Part shown: positions 7,237 through 15,555 of the stretch, one piece after another
How the letters are laid out: each line of letters starts with the position of its first letter
Numbering within the stretch: position 1 is the first letter of the stretch
DNA from: an uncultured Lachnospiraceae bacterium
GTDB lineage: Bacteria > Bacillota > Clostridia > Lachnospirales > Lachnospiraceae
NCBI GenBank assembly: GCA_902789175.1
Contig: CADANF010000016.1
Location: 1 to 51,768 of the forward strand
Length of the DNA: 51,768 nucleotides
Direction: 5' to 3'
Notes under the pieces: generated by a model
Database searches by the model: none
What the model was told of the DNA's origin: nothing
Seen by the model: the letters and a program-made list of their open reading frames with translations, nothing else
Translations under genes and position numbers: made by a program

Positions 7237-9159
7237 ATGATCAATTGGCTTTCAAGCTATAACTATGATTTTGATATTGTCTCATTATCTATTCAAATAT
7301 TGTTGTTAATATGCTATTGTGCAAGAAAGAATATGCCTGTCAGACAGAACTATAGTTTCTTACATGCAATGATGGCAAATTTTTTGGTGTCTATTTTAGA
7401 TATAATTTCCTGTGAACTTCTGGCTGTCTGGCAGCAAATTCCGGTTGTTTTTTTATATTTTTTCAATATGGCATACTTTTTCATGTTCGCAGTAAGAGTA
7501 TGGTATATGTTTGATTATGTTGTTGAAATAACAAGGGCATATCGATGGGTTACCAAAAAAGACAGGTTCCTTGTGGCTTTGCCATGTATCCTGTATTTGG
7601 CTCTGGTGATTACTAATCCGATACATAAAGGTATTTTTGCGATTGATAGTGTGAAGGGATATCAGAGTGGATTTTTATATAAAGGTTTATATCACCTTTC
7701 TTATTTCTATATCGGTGTTTCCTTATTAACAGTATTAAACAGGATCAAGAAGCTTTCTAAAAGGATAGTGCTCGGAACGATTTCTTTTAATTTGGTTCTT
7801 CTTGTAGGCCTTATATTTAGAAATGCATTTCCGAAGACTCTTGTTATGGGAGTTTTTAGTACCTTTTCTATCTTTATAATCTTTTTGACTGCTTTAAATC
7901 CGGATATATATTATGATCAGGAAACTAAAGTATTTAATAAAAAAGCATTTGAAACCATTATTACTGAAAATCTTTTCAAGAAGTATTCATTTCATTTGAT
8001 CGTTATCAAGCTTAGAAACTTTGATGCTTTAAAGACAGTCTATGGTATCAATCAGATACTTGCAGCAGTAGAGTCTGTGGGAGATTGGCTTTCACTTCAG
8101 TTTCCTATGGTAAATGTATATTATTTCGGAAATGGAATATTTATACTAAGTTGGCGTAATACAGCTGACTTTGAAGAGAAGATAGAAAAGATAATTACGA
8201 GATGCACAGAGCAGTGGGTTGCCAGAGAAACTGAAGTTACATTTTCACCTGCGATAGCAGTCATCAAACCGGAAAATATTCCGCAGAAAGCTGTGGATAT
8301 CATTGAACTTATTGAATATGTTATCGATAACAACATGGATTATCAAGATGGCGGATACTTGGTTGTTGATGAGATGATCGTGGGTAAGATGAAGCGTAAG
8401 AGAAAGGTTGAAAAAACTATCGCCAAAGTTCTTAAGGAAAACAGAATGCAGGCCTATTTTCAGCCAATCTATTCAACAAAGCAGAATAAGATCGTGGGAG
8501 CTGAGGCTCTTGCAAGAATTATAGACCCGGAAATGGGATATGTACCACCTAGTGAATTTATCCAGATAGCTGAACAGAATGGTTCTATCATGGAGATGGG
8601 ACGTCAGATATTTGAAAGGGTTTGTGAATTTATAAGCCAGTACGATCTAAAGGCTATGGGGATGGAATTTGTAAATGTAAATCTTTCTCCTGCCCAGTGC
8701 TTAAATGAACATTTAGCGGAAGAATTCAAAAAGATAGCAGAGAAATATAATGTTTCTCTTAACATGATAGATTTTGAGATTACAGAAACATCCATAGAAG
8801 ATCTTCTTAAGATTCAGGCTCAGATGGATAATCTAAAAAAAGAAGGAGCAACATTTTCTTTAGATGATTTTGGAACCGGAACTTCTAACATCACAAGACT
8901 ACTCAGTCTGCCTCTTTCTGTAATAAAACTTGACATGTCCGTCGTTTGGTCATATTTTAAAGGAGCATCCAAAATTCTTCCGGATCTGGTAAACATGTTC
9001 AAAAAATCCAATCTCCGCATTGTTGTAGAGGGGGTAGAAACCAAGGAAATGTGCGATACTCTGGCTGAAATGGGATGTGATTATGAACAGGGATATTTTT
9101 TCTCAAAGCCTATTCCTGGCGAGGATTTTATCAAGCTGATCAGTAAGGAGACAAAATGA
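7237..9159 (+). CDS. membrane-bound EAL-domain c-di-GMP phosphodiesterase with degenerate GGDEF
   Basis: Predicted to hydrolyse cyclic di-GMP to pGpG. Residues 1-215 form about six or seven hydrophobic segments (an integral membrane sensor). Residues about 225-350 look like a GGDEF domain whose signature is lost (YFGNGIF near 300), so cyclase activity is unlikely. The EAL domain (about 395-635) keeps its catalytic set: EALAR (about 421), the Asn of NVNLS, ITETS, the two Asp of DDFGTG, the Lys of IKLDM, EGVE, and QGYFFSKP. The inference is an active phosphodiesterase controlled by a membrane-sensed signal. Shine-Dalgarno GGAGG precedes the ATG. The AI-2E family gene follows after 4 bp, so the two are probably cotranscribed. 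Confidence 0.9.
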   Translation: MINWLSSYNYDFDIVSLSIQILLLICYCARKNMPVRQNYSFLHAMMANFLVSILDIISCELLAVWQQIPVVFLYFFNMAYFFMFAVRVWYMFDYVVEITRAYRWVTKKDRFLVALPCILYLALVITNPIHKGIFAIDSVKGYQSGFLYKGLYHLSYFYIGVSLLTVLNRIKKLSKRIVLGTISFNLVLLVGLIFRNAFPKTLVMGVFSTFSIFIIFLTALNPDIYYDQETKVFNKKAFETIITENLFKKYSFHLIVIKLRNFDALKTVYGINQILAAVESVGDWLSLQFPMVNVYYFGNGIFILSWRNTADFEEKIEKIITRCTEQWVARETEVTFSPAIAVIKPENIPQKAVDIIELIEYVIDNNMDYQDGGYLVVDEMIVGKMKRKRKVEKTIAKVLKENRMQAYFQPIYSTKQNKIVGAEALARIIDPEMGYVPPSEFIQIAEQNGSIMEMGRQIFERVCEFISQYDLKAMGMEFVNVNLSPAQCLNEHLAEEFKKIAEKYNVSLNMIDFEITETSIEDLLKIQAQMDNLKKEGATFSLDDFGTGTSNITRLLSLPLSVIKLDMSVVWSYFKGASKILPDLVNMFKKSNLRIVVEGVETKEMCDTLAEMGCDYEQGYFFSKPIPGEDFIKLISKETK

Positions 9160-9163
9160 AAAA

Positions 9164-10324
9164 ATGAAAAATCCATTAAAAAATATTGACAAGAGATACC
9201 AGAAGATATGTATCTATTCATCACTGACCACGATAATTACAGTGATAGTGCTGTTTGGTTTATATAACAGCCTGCCATGGTTAAGAACCTTTGTTAAACT
9301 GGTAAATGCCATATTAAAACCGCTCATACTGGGACTGGTTATCTGTTATCTGCTTCTTCCACTGGTTAAATTATTTGAAAAATTACTGATGAAGAAGATA
9401 AAGAAAGAAAAATTGGCTAGATCTTTATCGGTAATTATAGTACTTATAGTCGTATTCAGTATTATATCTGGAATACTTACAATCCTTATCTGGACTGCCA
9501 CAAAGCAGATCACAAATATCAATATGAAGACCATTTCCATAATGATGGAAAATATCAAGAAATCTTTTGGATCTTTATATGATCAGGTTGTGGATGTGTT
9601 AAAGAAACAGAATTTTGATGTTTCTACTGTAACAACAAAGATAACAGCATCTATTCCGGCATTTTTATCAGGTGCATTTGGAACAGCATCAACACTTCTT
9701 TTTGCATTTATTTTCGCCATATACTTTATGCTGGATGGAACGAATATTTCAAGATACTGGAAAAATGTTGCAAAGGCTGTTCTTAACAGAAAGACGATAA
9801 ATCTTCTGGAAGAATTAGCTGGTGAATTAGATAAATGTTTCTCAGGATATATAAGAGGACAGGCGTTGGATGGACTTATCATCGGGGTCGTGAGTACTGT
9901 GGTACTTCAGCTTATAGGAATGCCATATGCCGTGATAATCGGACTTGTGGTAGGAGTAGGAAATCTTATTCCTTATGTAGGACCGATACTTGGATATTGT
10001 ATGATTATCCTCATTAACTTAGTAAATTATAATCCTAAGATGATGATAATCGGACTTTTGACACTTCTTGTTTTAATGTTCCTGGATGGAAACCTTGTAA
10101 ATCCAAAGCTTCTTGCAAATGCCATACATGTACATCCGCTTCTTGTTGTGGCTGCACTTCTTGCAGGCGGTGCAATTGGTGGCGTGTTGGGTATGCTTCT
10201 TGCTGTTCCTTCAGGTGCATTTTTAAAGCTTCAGTTTGAGAAACTGATCAGATACAGAAAGCAAAAAAAGGTTGAAAAAGAAGAAGAATTCTGCGAAGAT
10301 GTAAGTGTTGAAGTTTTTGACTAA
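9164..10324 (+). CDS. AI-2E family transporter (YtvI/PerM-type permease)
   Basis: A 386-residue integral membrane protein with roughly eight hydrophobic helices. The family signature is clear: N-terminal paired helices with LVICYLLLPLV, a soluble middle region, then GYIRGQALDGLIIGVV, the glycine-rich VGVGNLIPYVGPILG and the final LLVVAALLAGGAIGGVLGMLLAVP. Members have been linked to autoinducer-2 export, osmotic tolerance or Na+/H+ exchange, so the substrate cannot be fixed here. It starts 4 bp after the EAL gene stop. The tail is short and acidic. Confidence 0.9.
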   Translation: MKNPLKNIDKRYQKICIYSSLTTIITVIVLFGLYNSLPWLRTFVKLVNAILKPLILGLVICYLLLPLVKLFEKLLMKKIKKEKLARSLSVIIVLIVVFSIISGILTILIWTATKQITNINMKTISIMMENIKKSFGSLYDQVVDVLKKQNFDVSTVTTKITASIPAFLSGAFGTASTLLFAFIFAIYFMLDGTNISRYWKNVAKAVLNRKTINLLEELAGELDKCFSGYIRGQALDGLIIGVVSTVVLQLIGMPYAVIIGLVVGVGNLIPYVGPILGYCMIILINLVNYNPKMMIIGLLTLLVLMFLDGNLVNPKLLANAIHVHPLLVVAALLAGGAIGGVLGMLLAVPSGAFLKLQFEKLIRYRKQKKVEKEEEFCEDVSVEVFD

Positions 10325-10354
10325 AGAAACGATAGGGTTAAACAGGAGGGGAAA

Positions 10355-10765
10355 ATGTCTGATAATAAGTATAACGATCTCGAGATTGAAGAGGTTATCT
10401 TTAAGAAAGAAGATGAGCAGAAGTCTGATATAGGAACTGCAATTGATAACCTTACCTATCATTACATAGTATTTTGTAAAGATGGAGAGATTTTTGCAGA
10501 TGATGGAAAAGATGTAAATCTTATCCTTGGAATGATGAAGAATGGATATGATCTTAGTGGCTATTCAGTAGCAGATAAGATGGTCGGAAAAGCCGCAGCT
10601 ATGCTTTTTGTAAAGAATGGTATAAAGAATGTATATGGAAGAGTAATGTCAAATGAAGGTTTTGATTATCTCATGAGACATGATGTAGATGCTTCCTATG
10701 GAACTCTTGTAGAGGAAAACACCCATGATGAGACCGAGTTGCTTAGTTTGATCAAACAGGCGTAG
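10355..10765 (+). CDS. DUF1893 domain protein
   Basis: A 136-residue cytoplasmic protein. After an acidic 30-residue head the DUF1893 pattern is seen: VFCKDGEIFADDGKDV, then SVADKMVGKAAAMLFVKNGI, then VYGRVMSNEGFDYL and a final YGTLVEEN. A structure in this family (Thermotoga TM1506) has a deaminase-like fold, but the function is unknown. AGGAGGGG gives a strong ribosome binding site. It lies 30 bp behind the AI-2E family gene and may share its transcript; a long palindrome starts 54 bp after its stop. Confidence 0.8.
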   Translation: MSDNKYNDLEIEEVIFKKEDEQKSDIGTAIDNLTYHYIVFCKDGEIFADDGKDVNLILGMMKNGYDLSGYSVADKMVGKAAAMLFVKNGIKNVYGRVMSNEGFDYLMRHDVDASYGTLVEENTHDETELLSLIKQA

Positions 10766-10819
10766 AATGTCAAAATATAATGGACTTTTAAAGTAAATCA
10801 CATCAGATAACAAACGAAC

Positions 10820-10894
10820 GCCCCGATAGTATAAGATGTTCAAGTAATCACGCCATATGGTACGATTCTTTCGCATCTTTTATACTGTCGGGGC
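10820..10894. repeat. long palindromic repeat, copy 2 (inverted relative to copy 1)
   Basis: Outer arms GCCCCGATAGTATA (10820-10833) and TATACTGTCGGGGC (10881-10894) pair along nearly their whole length, and the stem continues to a small GCCATATGGTA apex. Its sequence matches the reverse complement of the element at 2838-2928 (shared GATAGT, GATGTTCAAGTAATC and GATTCTTTCGCATCTTTTATACT blocks), so it is a dispersed repeat, not only a terminator. It lies between the DUF1893 gene and the 3' end of tRNA-Thr. Confidence 0.8.
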
Positions 10895-11027
10895 TGTTTT
10901 ATTTGTCCTTGATGAATTGCCGCCGCACACTCGTGACTTTAGTCGAGTGAGGCTTCACAGTTAAGGCTGAATATCCTTAAGTGACATTAAAATGGTAAGT
11001 AACAACCGTGAAATAACAAAAAAAATA

Positions 11028-11100
11028 AGCCGCCAACCGGAATCGAACCGGCGACCTCAACATTACCGATGTTGCGCTCTACCGACTGAGCTATGACGGC
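11028..11100 (-). tRNA. tRNA-Thr, anticodon GGU
   Basis: The 73-nt cloverleaf folds fully: acceptor GCCGTCA/TGGCGGC, D stem GCTC/GAGC, anticodon stem CAACA/TGTTG with loop TCGGTAA, T stem GCCGG/CCGGT with loop TTCGATT, and discriminator T73. The anticodon read from the 7-base loop is GGU, for Thr codons ACC/ACU. CCA is not encoded; TTATTTTTTT follows. Position 33, which is nearly always U, is C here. It is the only clear - strand gene in the window. Confidence 0.9.
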
Positions 11101-11122
11101 GCAGTTTTTGACCTGCCAAACT

Positions 11123-11151
11123 ATCTTATTAAATCTTTAGGTTTTTGTCAA
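11123..11151 (-). promoter_or_regulatory. promoter of tRNA-Thr
   Basis: On the - strand TTGACA (11151-11146) and TAAGAT (11128-11123) are separated by exactly 17 bp, 22 bp before the tRNA 5' end. This is a near-consensus sigma-A promoter. Confidence 0.75.
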
Positions 11152-11213
11152 TAAGAATAAGACAATTCATATGAAAAAAATGAATAAAAAAGGGGCGTTT
11201 TTTTCATTTTTTT

Positions 11214-11242
11214 TTGCAATAAATGTCATGCTGTGCTATCCT
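11214..11242 (+). promoter_or_regulatory. probable promoter of the dockerin-protein gene
   Basis: TTGCAA (11214-11219) and TATCCT (11237-11242) are 17 bp apart, 58 bp before the GTG start. Just upstream an A-run/T-run inverted repeat with a GGGGCG apex (about 11176-11212) could insulate it from the divergent tRNA promoter. Confidence 0.5.
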
Positions 11243-11300
11243 ATATCTAGTTGTGCATTAATTTATGTAAATCAAAAGAAAAATTTAAAGGGATAAAAAA

Positions 11301-13223
11301 GTGAAGAATTATATTAAAAAAACGGTAATCCTTATAATTTCATTAGCGGTGATGTTTGTGGCTGTTTTTGGAAATATAAAGAATCAGTGGGGAGAGATAT
11401 ATGCAGCTGAGACTGCAATAGTAAAACCAGGAACAGAGATGCTTCGAGTAAGGAAGACTCCTGGTGGAGATATAATAAATGATAAATATGGAGATACCGT
11501 ATATCTATATGGCGGTCATAGACTTACAGTTCTTGATAAGTCGAATTCTGCCTGGTACAAAGTAACATTATCATATAATGGAGAACAGATCACAGGTTAT
11601 GTAAGTACTGACTGGATCACATTAACAGAAAATACTGATACTTCGAATAATAGTTCCTCTGAAAATAATATGTCAGATGATGAGTTTGAAGTTTATCTTG
11701 ATAATCAGGGATTTCCGGAAAGTTACAAACCATACTTAAGAGATCTTCATAGACTTCATCCTTCCTGGATATTTAAAGCATATAATACAGGACTTGATTT
11801 CAATACATTCTATGAAAATGAAAGAAATAAACAGGGACAGATAAAGAATCTTGTTCAGGGAACCAGTTATGAGCCTCATTATAACTGGAGATCTACAGAA
11901 GTAGGTTATAATGCAAAGACCAATACCTGGTATTCTTATGATGGAGACTGCTGGTATGCTGCTTCAAATGAACTTGTAAAATATTATCTGGATCCAAGAA
12001 CCTATCTTTGGGAAAATTTCATTTTTGTATTTGAATCACTTTCATATCAGAATGGACAGAATCAGACAGCGGTTGAATCAATCCTTAAGGGAACATTTAT
12101 GGCAAATGCTTATCCTAGGGGAGAGAATAAGAAATTTTCACAGCTTATTATGGAAGCTGCCCAGTCCACTGGAGTAAGCCCTTACCATATTGCATCCCGT
12201 ATAAGACAGGAGATGGGTACAACAGCTGGAGTTTGTGCTACAGGTACAAGTTCATCATTCCCGGGAATATTCAATTTCTATAATATAGGTGCATTTGATT
12301 CAGCTGCAGGAGATGCGGTTTATAACGGACTCAGATGGGCTGCATCTTCAGGATCCTATGGAAGACCATGGAATTCAGCAGTAAAATCCATTTATGGTGG
12401 TGCTCAGTTCATTGGAGAAGATTATATAAATGTTGGTCAGGATACACTTTACTGTCAGAAGTTTAATGTATCTTCATACATGACATACTATCATCAGTAT
12501 ATGACTAATATTCAGGCCCCTAGATCAGAAGCTTTAAGCCAGTATTCAGCTTATGCTTCAAATGGACTTCTTGATTCAGCAATCGTATTTAAAATTCCGG
12601 TATTTTACAATATGCCGGATTACACTGAAAAGCCTTCAGATTCAGGAAATCCTAATAATTTTCTTGCAAATCTTGGCGTATCTGGATACAGCCTTACACC
12701 ATCCTTTGGATACACAACATCTAATTATTCTCTGATCGTTCCAAATAACGTAACTCAGTTGACTATAACAGCTAGTCCGGTTGCTTCAACTTCTCATGTT
12801 CAGGGTACCGGTAAAGTAAATGTCAATGTGGGAGAGAATAAATACATGGTAAAATGTATCTCTCAATCGGGAGTTTCAAGGGTATACTGGATAAAGGTAG
12901 TACGAAAAGAATCGGCAAGTTCGGATTCAGGCGGATCAAATTCGTCCGGAGGTAATGGGGGTTCCGGAAATAATAGTGGTTCCGGAAATAATAGTGGTTC
13001 TGGGAATACTGAAACAGCGAAGGTTCATAGAGGTGACCTTACAGGTGATGGAAAGATAACGGCTCTTGATATAGTTAAGATACAGCGTATCATAATCGGA
13101 CGCGATAAACTAACTGATGAGACGAAAGCGCTGGCTGATGTAAATGGAGACGGAAAGGTGTCTGCTCTTGATATTGTAAAGATTCAGAGACATATAATCG
13201 GACGTGAAAAGATCAGCTGGTAA
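11301..13223 (+). CDS. secreted SH3 / glucosaminidase-like protein with cadherin-like domain and C-terminal dockerin
   Basis: A 640-residue exported protein. A signal peptide (about residues 1-36, ending IYAAE) is followed by a bacterial SH3 domain (about 38-108). A domain at about 135-400 resembles endo-beta-N-acetylglucosaminidases of the GH73 type (HPSWIFKAYNTGLDF, SPYHIASRIRQEMGTT, FNFYNIGAFDS), so it probably cuts peptidoglycan glycan strands. A cadherin-like beta-sandwich (about 458-542), a Gly/Ser/Asn linker with tandem repeats, and a type I dockerin (about 576-638) complete it. The dockerin has two DxNGDG-type calcium loops (DLTGDGKITALD, DVNGDGKVSALD), each followed by IVKIQR. The GTG start has AAAGGG upstream. 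The next gene, 19 bp away, carries a cohesin-like domain, so the two may assemble at the cell surface. Confidence 0.85.
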   Translation: MKNYIKKTVILIISLAVMFVAVFGNIKNQWGEIYAAETAIVKPGTEMLRVRKTPGGDIINDKYGDTVYLYGGHRLTVLDKSNSAWYKVTLSYNGEQITGYVSTDWITLTENTDTSNNSSSENNMSDDEFEVYLDNQGFPESYKPYLRDLHRLHPSWIFKAYNTGLDFNTFYENERNKQGQIKNLVQGTSYEPHYNWRSTEVGYNAKTNTWYSYDGDCWYAASNELVKYYLDPRTYLWENFIFVFESLSYQNGQNQTAVESILKGTFMANAYPRGENKKFSQLIMEAAQSTGVSPYHIASRIRQEMGTTAGVCATGTSSSFPGIFNFYNIGAFDSAAGDAVYNGLRWAASSGSYGRPWNSAVKSIYGGAQFIGEDYINVGQDTLYCQKFNVSSYMTYYHQYMTNIQAPRSEALSQYSAYASNGLLDSAIVFKIPVFYNMPDYTEKPSDSGNPNNFLANLGVSGYSLTPSFGYTTSNYSLIVPNNVTQLTITASPVASTSHVQGTGKVNVNVGENKYMVKCISQSGVSRVYWIKVVRKESASSDSGGSNSSGGNGGSGNNSGSGNNSGSGNTETAKVHRGDLTGDGKITALDIVKIQRIIIGRDKLTDETKALADVNGDGKVSALDIVKIQRHIIGREKISW

Positions 13224-13242
13224 ATGGAGGAAGAAAAATCAT

Positions 13243-15432
13243 ATGAAATATAAGTTGTTTAAAAGATTCAGTGCATTATTAATTGCGCTGTGTTTAATAG
13301 TCAGTGTTATTAATATCAGTTCAAAAGATAAGAAAGTACTTGCGGCAGATGTAGATGTAAGCATTTCACTTTCATCATCTTATATAAGTATTGGAGATTA
13401 TGTTACTGCTACATTTTCAGTAAGCGGGTCATCAATCTCGGCAGGAACACTTTATGTTGGTTATGATTCCAGTGTACTTTCATATGAATCCGGTACAGGT
13501 ATGATATATGGCGGAGGCGGAAGTCTTACAATATCATTTACAGGGGAGGGAAGTGCATCAGCTACATTCAGAGCTGAAGCAAATGGTGAAGCATCAATTT
13601 ATACCTCTGGTGAAGATTTTTATGATATAGAGGGTTCAGCTCTTGGAGTGAGCCATGCAGGAGTAACAGTTACAGTAAGAACTGAAGAGCAGACTACAAG
13701 TGCTCCAAGTAATAATGATGATCCAGAGCCATCAAATGATAATACAGAAGAAAATACAGATAAGAGATCTAATAATTGTTATCTTTCTTCTCTTATTGTT
13801 AATCCTGGTGAATTAAAGCCTGCTTTTTCTTCATCAACAACAGATTATACAGTTGAGGTACCCGAAGATACAAAAAGTATAACTGTAAGCGCTGAGACGG
13901 ATGATTCTAAGGCTTATACCAGCATCAGTGGCGCTGATGACCTTAAAAAAGGTCAGAATACAGTATGTGTTACAGTAACAGCTGAAAATGGTGCAGTTAA
14001 AAATTATTACATCACAGTTAATTGCGGTAAGGTTACTGAATATACCGATGTTACAATTGATGGAAAGAAATACAAATTCATTCAGGAAGATTTTCAGAAT
14101 GTCCCTGAAGGATTCAAGGAAAAGCAGATCAAGTATAAGGACGGAGAACTTAAAGGTTATACATCAGCCGGTGGTAATATAGATATCATTTATCTTGCTG
14201 ATGAGGCAGGAAATAAGTCCTGGTACATATATGATGGAGCAAAGGATAAGTTCTTTAAGTATTTTGAATATTCATCAGCATATAAGAGATATATAATCAT
14301 TGAAAAACCAGAAAATGTTACACTTCCAGAAGGTTTCAAGGCTACAACTATTGATCTTGGCCAGGGAAATGTACCTGCATTTGTTGATGATTCAGATACA
14401 GGAATCTATCTTGTATATGCAGTTGATGTAGATGGTAAAGAAGGATTTTATTATTATGATACAGTTGAAAAATCTTTCATGAGATATATCAACAGAGAGA
14501 AAAAAGAACCTGAAGTTGCTACAGCCAGCAGTGCTGAACCTGCTCCGCTTTATGAAAAAGAAGAAAAGCCAGAATATGAAGGCGTATTTACAAGAGAGAA
14601 TTTAATAAAAATCGTTATCGGAGTAACAGCTCTTTTTGTGATAATGTGTATTGTGGCTATAATCTTTATGATAAAGAATGCAAAGCTCAGTAATGAGATC
14701 GCAGGCTTTGATGAGGAAGAAGATGAGCTAAGCAAAGTCGCTGAAGAAGATGAGAAAGAAGATAATGAGAAAGAAGAGGCGCCAAAGAGTAAAGGCTTAT
14801 CAAAGACTGAAGATACATCAAAGGCCGAAAATGTCAGCTTGAATAAATCTGAAGATGTTAAGATAAAAGAAGATGCAGATATTGAAAAAACTGTAGATGC
14901 TGCAGAAATTACAGCAGATAACATAGCTGAGGATACAGTGGAAAATGTTGCTGAGAATACAGTAGATAATCCGTCAGAAAAGAGTTCGCCAGTAAGTGAT
15001 TTCATCGCTGAATTACATCAGGATGATGCTGCTGAATCAAATGCGAAGACTGATGATACAGCAAATGAAATACTTGCTGATATGGAAGACGCTATCAATT
15101 CTTCTGATGATTCTGTTCCTCAGTTTGAAGTTGAAGCTCCTAAGTTTGATTTTGAGTCTGTCAGCAAAGCTACAGAAAGCGGTAACTCTCTCGTAGAAGA
15201 AGAAACAAAGAAAGCTTCTCAGGATATAGAATCAAAGATAGGTATTCCAGAAGCAAATATCAACGGAGATACAGGAAGCATAGTTCTTGAAGAAGCACTT
15301 GACAATAACAGTGGTGTTCACGTTGATTATCAGGTTGAAGAGGAATCATTTGAAGAGAAATTAAGAAGAGAAGCGGCAGAGAAAGATCATGGTTTAGATT
15401 CAGCTTTTGACTTTATGAATGAAGATAAATAA
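13243..15432 (+). CDS. membrane-anchored protein with cohesin-like and cadherin-like domains
   Basis: A 729-residue protein. I use ATG 13243, preceded by GGAGGA, since it opens a normal signal peptide (MKYKLFKRFSALLIALCLIV); the frame also opens at GTG 13204 inside the previous gene. A beta-sandwich at about residues 34-145 reads like a cohesin (DVDVSISLSSSYISIGDYV, YDSSVLSYESG, aromatic and Gly-rich strands). A cadherin-like domain (LSSLIVNPGELKPAFSSSTT) covers about 178-255. Two repeats of unknown type follow, each with FKxxxxxLGQG- or YYYDTVEKSFMRY-like strands. One membrane helix (about 452-478, VIGVTALFVIMCIVAIIFMI) separates this from an acidic 250-residue cytoplasmic tail rich in Glu/Asp/Lys with imperfect repeats such as AENTV. 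The likely role is to hold the dockerin protein encoded upstream on the membrane. Confidence 0.75.
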   Translation: MKYKLFKRFSALLIALCLIVSVINISSKDKKVLAADVDVSISLSSSYISIGDYVTATFSVSGSSISAGTLYVGYDSSVLSYESGTGMIYGGGGSLTISFTGEGSASATFRAEANGEASIYTSGEDFYDIEGSALGVSHAGVTVTVRTEEQTTSAPSNNDDPEPSNDNTEENTDKRSNNCYLSSLIVNPGELKPAFSSSTTDYTVEVPEDTKSITVSAETDDSKAYTSISGADDLKKGQNTVCVTVTAENGAVKNYYITVNCGKVTEYTDVTIDGKKYKFIQEDFQNVPEGFKEKQIKYKDGELKGYTSAGGNIDIIYLADEAGNKSWYIYDGAKDKFFKYFEYSSAYKRYIIIEKPENVTLPEGFKATTIDLGQGNVPAFVDDSDTGIYLVYAVDVDGKEGFYYYDTVEKSFMRYINREKKEPEVATASSAEPAPLYEKEEKPEYEGVFTRENLIKIVIGVTALFVIMCIVAIIFMIKNAKLSNEIAGFDEEEDELSKVAEEDEKEDNEKEEAPKSKGLSKTEDTSKAENVSLNKSEDVKIKEDADIEKTVDAAEITADNIAEDTVENVAENTVDNPSEKSSPVSDFIAELHQDDAAESNAKTDDTANEILADMEDAINSSDDSVPQFEVEAPKFDFESVSKATESGNSLVEEETKKASQDIESKIGIPEANINGDTGSIVLEEALDNNSGVHVDYQVEEESFEEKLRREAAEKDHGLDSAFDFMNEDK

Positions 15433-15437
15433 GTCTA

Positions 15438-15467
15438 TTGATTTTAGAAGTAAAATGCTGATATAAT
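15438..15467 (+). promoter_or_regulatory. promoter of glnS
   Basis: TTGATT (15438-15443) and TATAAT (15462-15467) with an 18-bp spacer; TG at 15459-15460 makes it also an extended -10. It starts only 6 bp after the stop of the upstream gene and lies upstream of the hairpin at 15497-15530, so the hairpin is within the glnS leader. Confidence 0.6.
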
Positions 15468-15496
15468 ACATCTTTGCAGGTTACGTAATTTATTAT

Positions 15497-15530
15497 GGCC
15501 TTGAGGCAGATAACCTTGAGGCCATTTTTT
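15497..15530 (+). terminator. terminator-like hairpin in the glnS leader (possible attenuator)
   Basis: GGCCTTGAGG (15497-15506) pairs with CCTTGAGGCC (15514-15523) over 10 positions including wobble pairs, with a CAGATAA loop and then ATTTTTT. It could end the upstream transcript, but it also lies about 25 nt after the predicted glnS start site, so it may attenuate glnS. No T-box specifier or antiterminator is seen in this short leader. Confidence 0.65.
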
Positions 15531-15555
15531 ATTCTATATAGCGGAGGAACCAGGG

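Noticed and set aside
7900-8300. active diguanylate cyclase (GGDEF) domain
   Set aside because: The GGDEF signature is replaced by YFGNGIF and the metal-binding Asp is missing.
13204-13242. GTG 13204 as the start of the cohesin-like protein
   Set aside because: It lies inside the dockerin coding region, has no ribosome binding site, and would put charged residues before a normal signal peptide that starts at ATG 13243.
15468-15555. T-box riboswitch before glnS (and before glyQS or cysE)
   Set aside because: The leaders are 50-90 nt, with no specifier loop or conserved T-box sequence; only a simple hairpin is seen at glnS.
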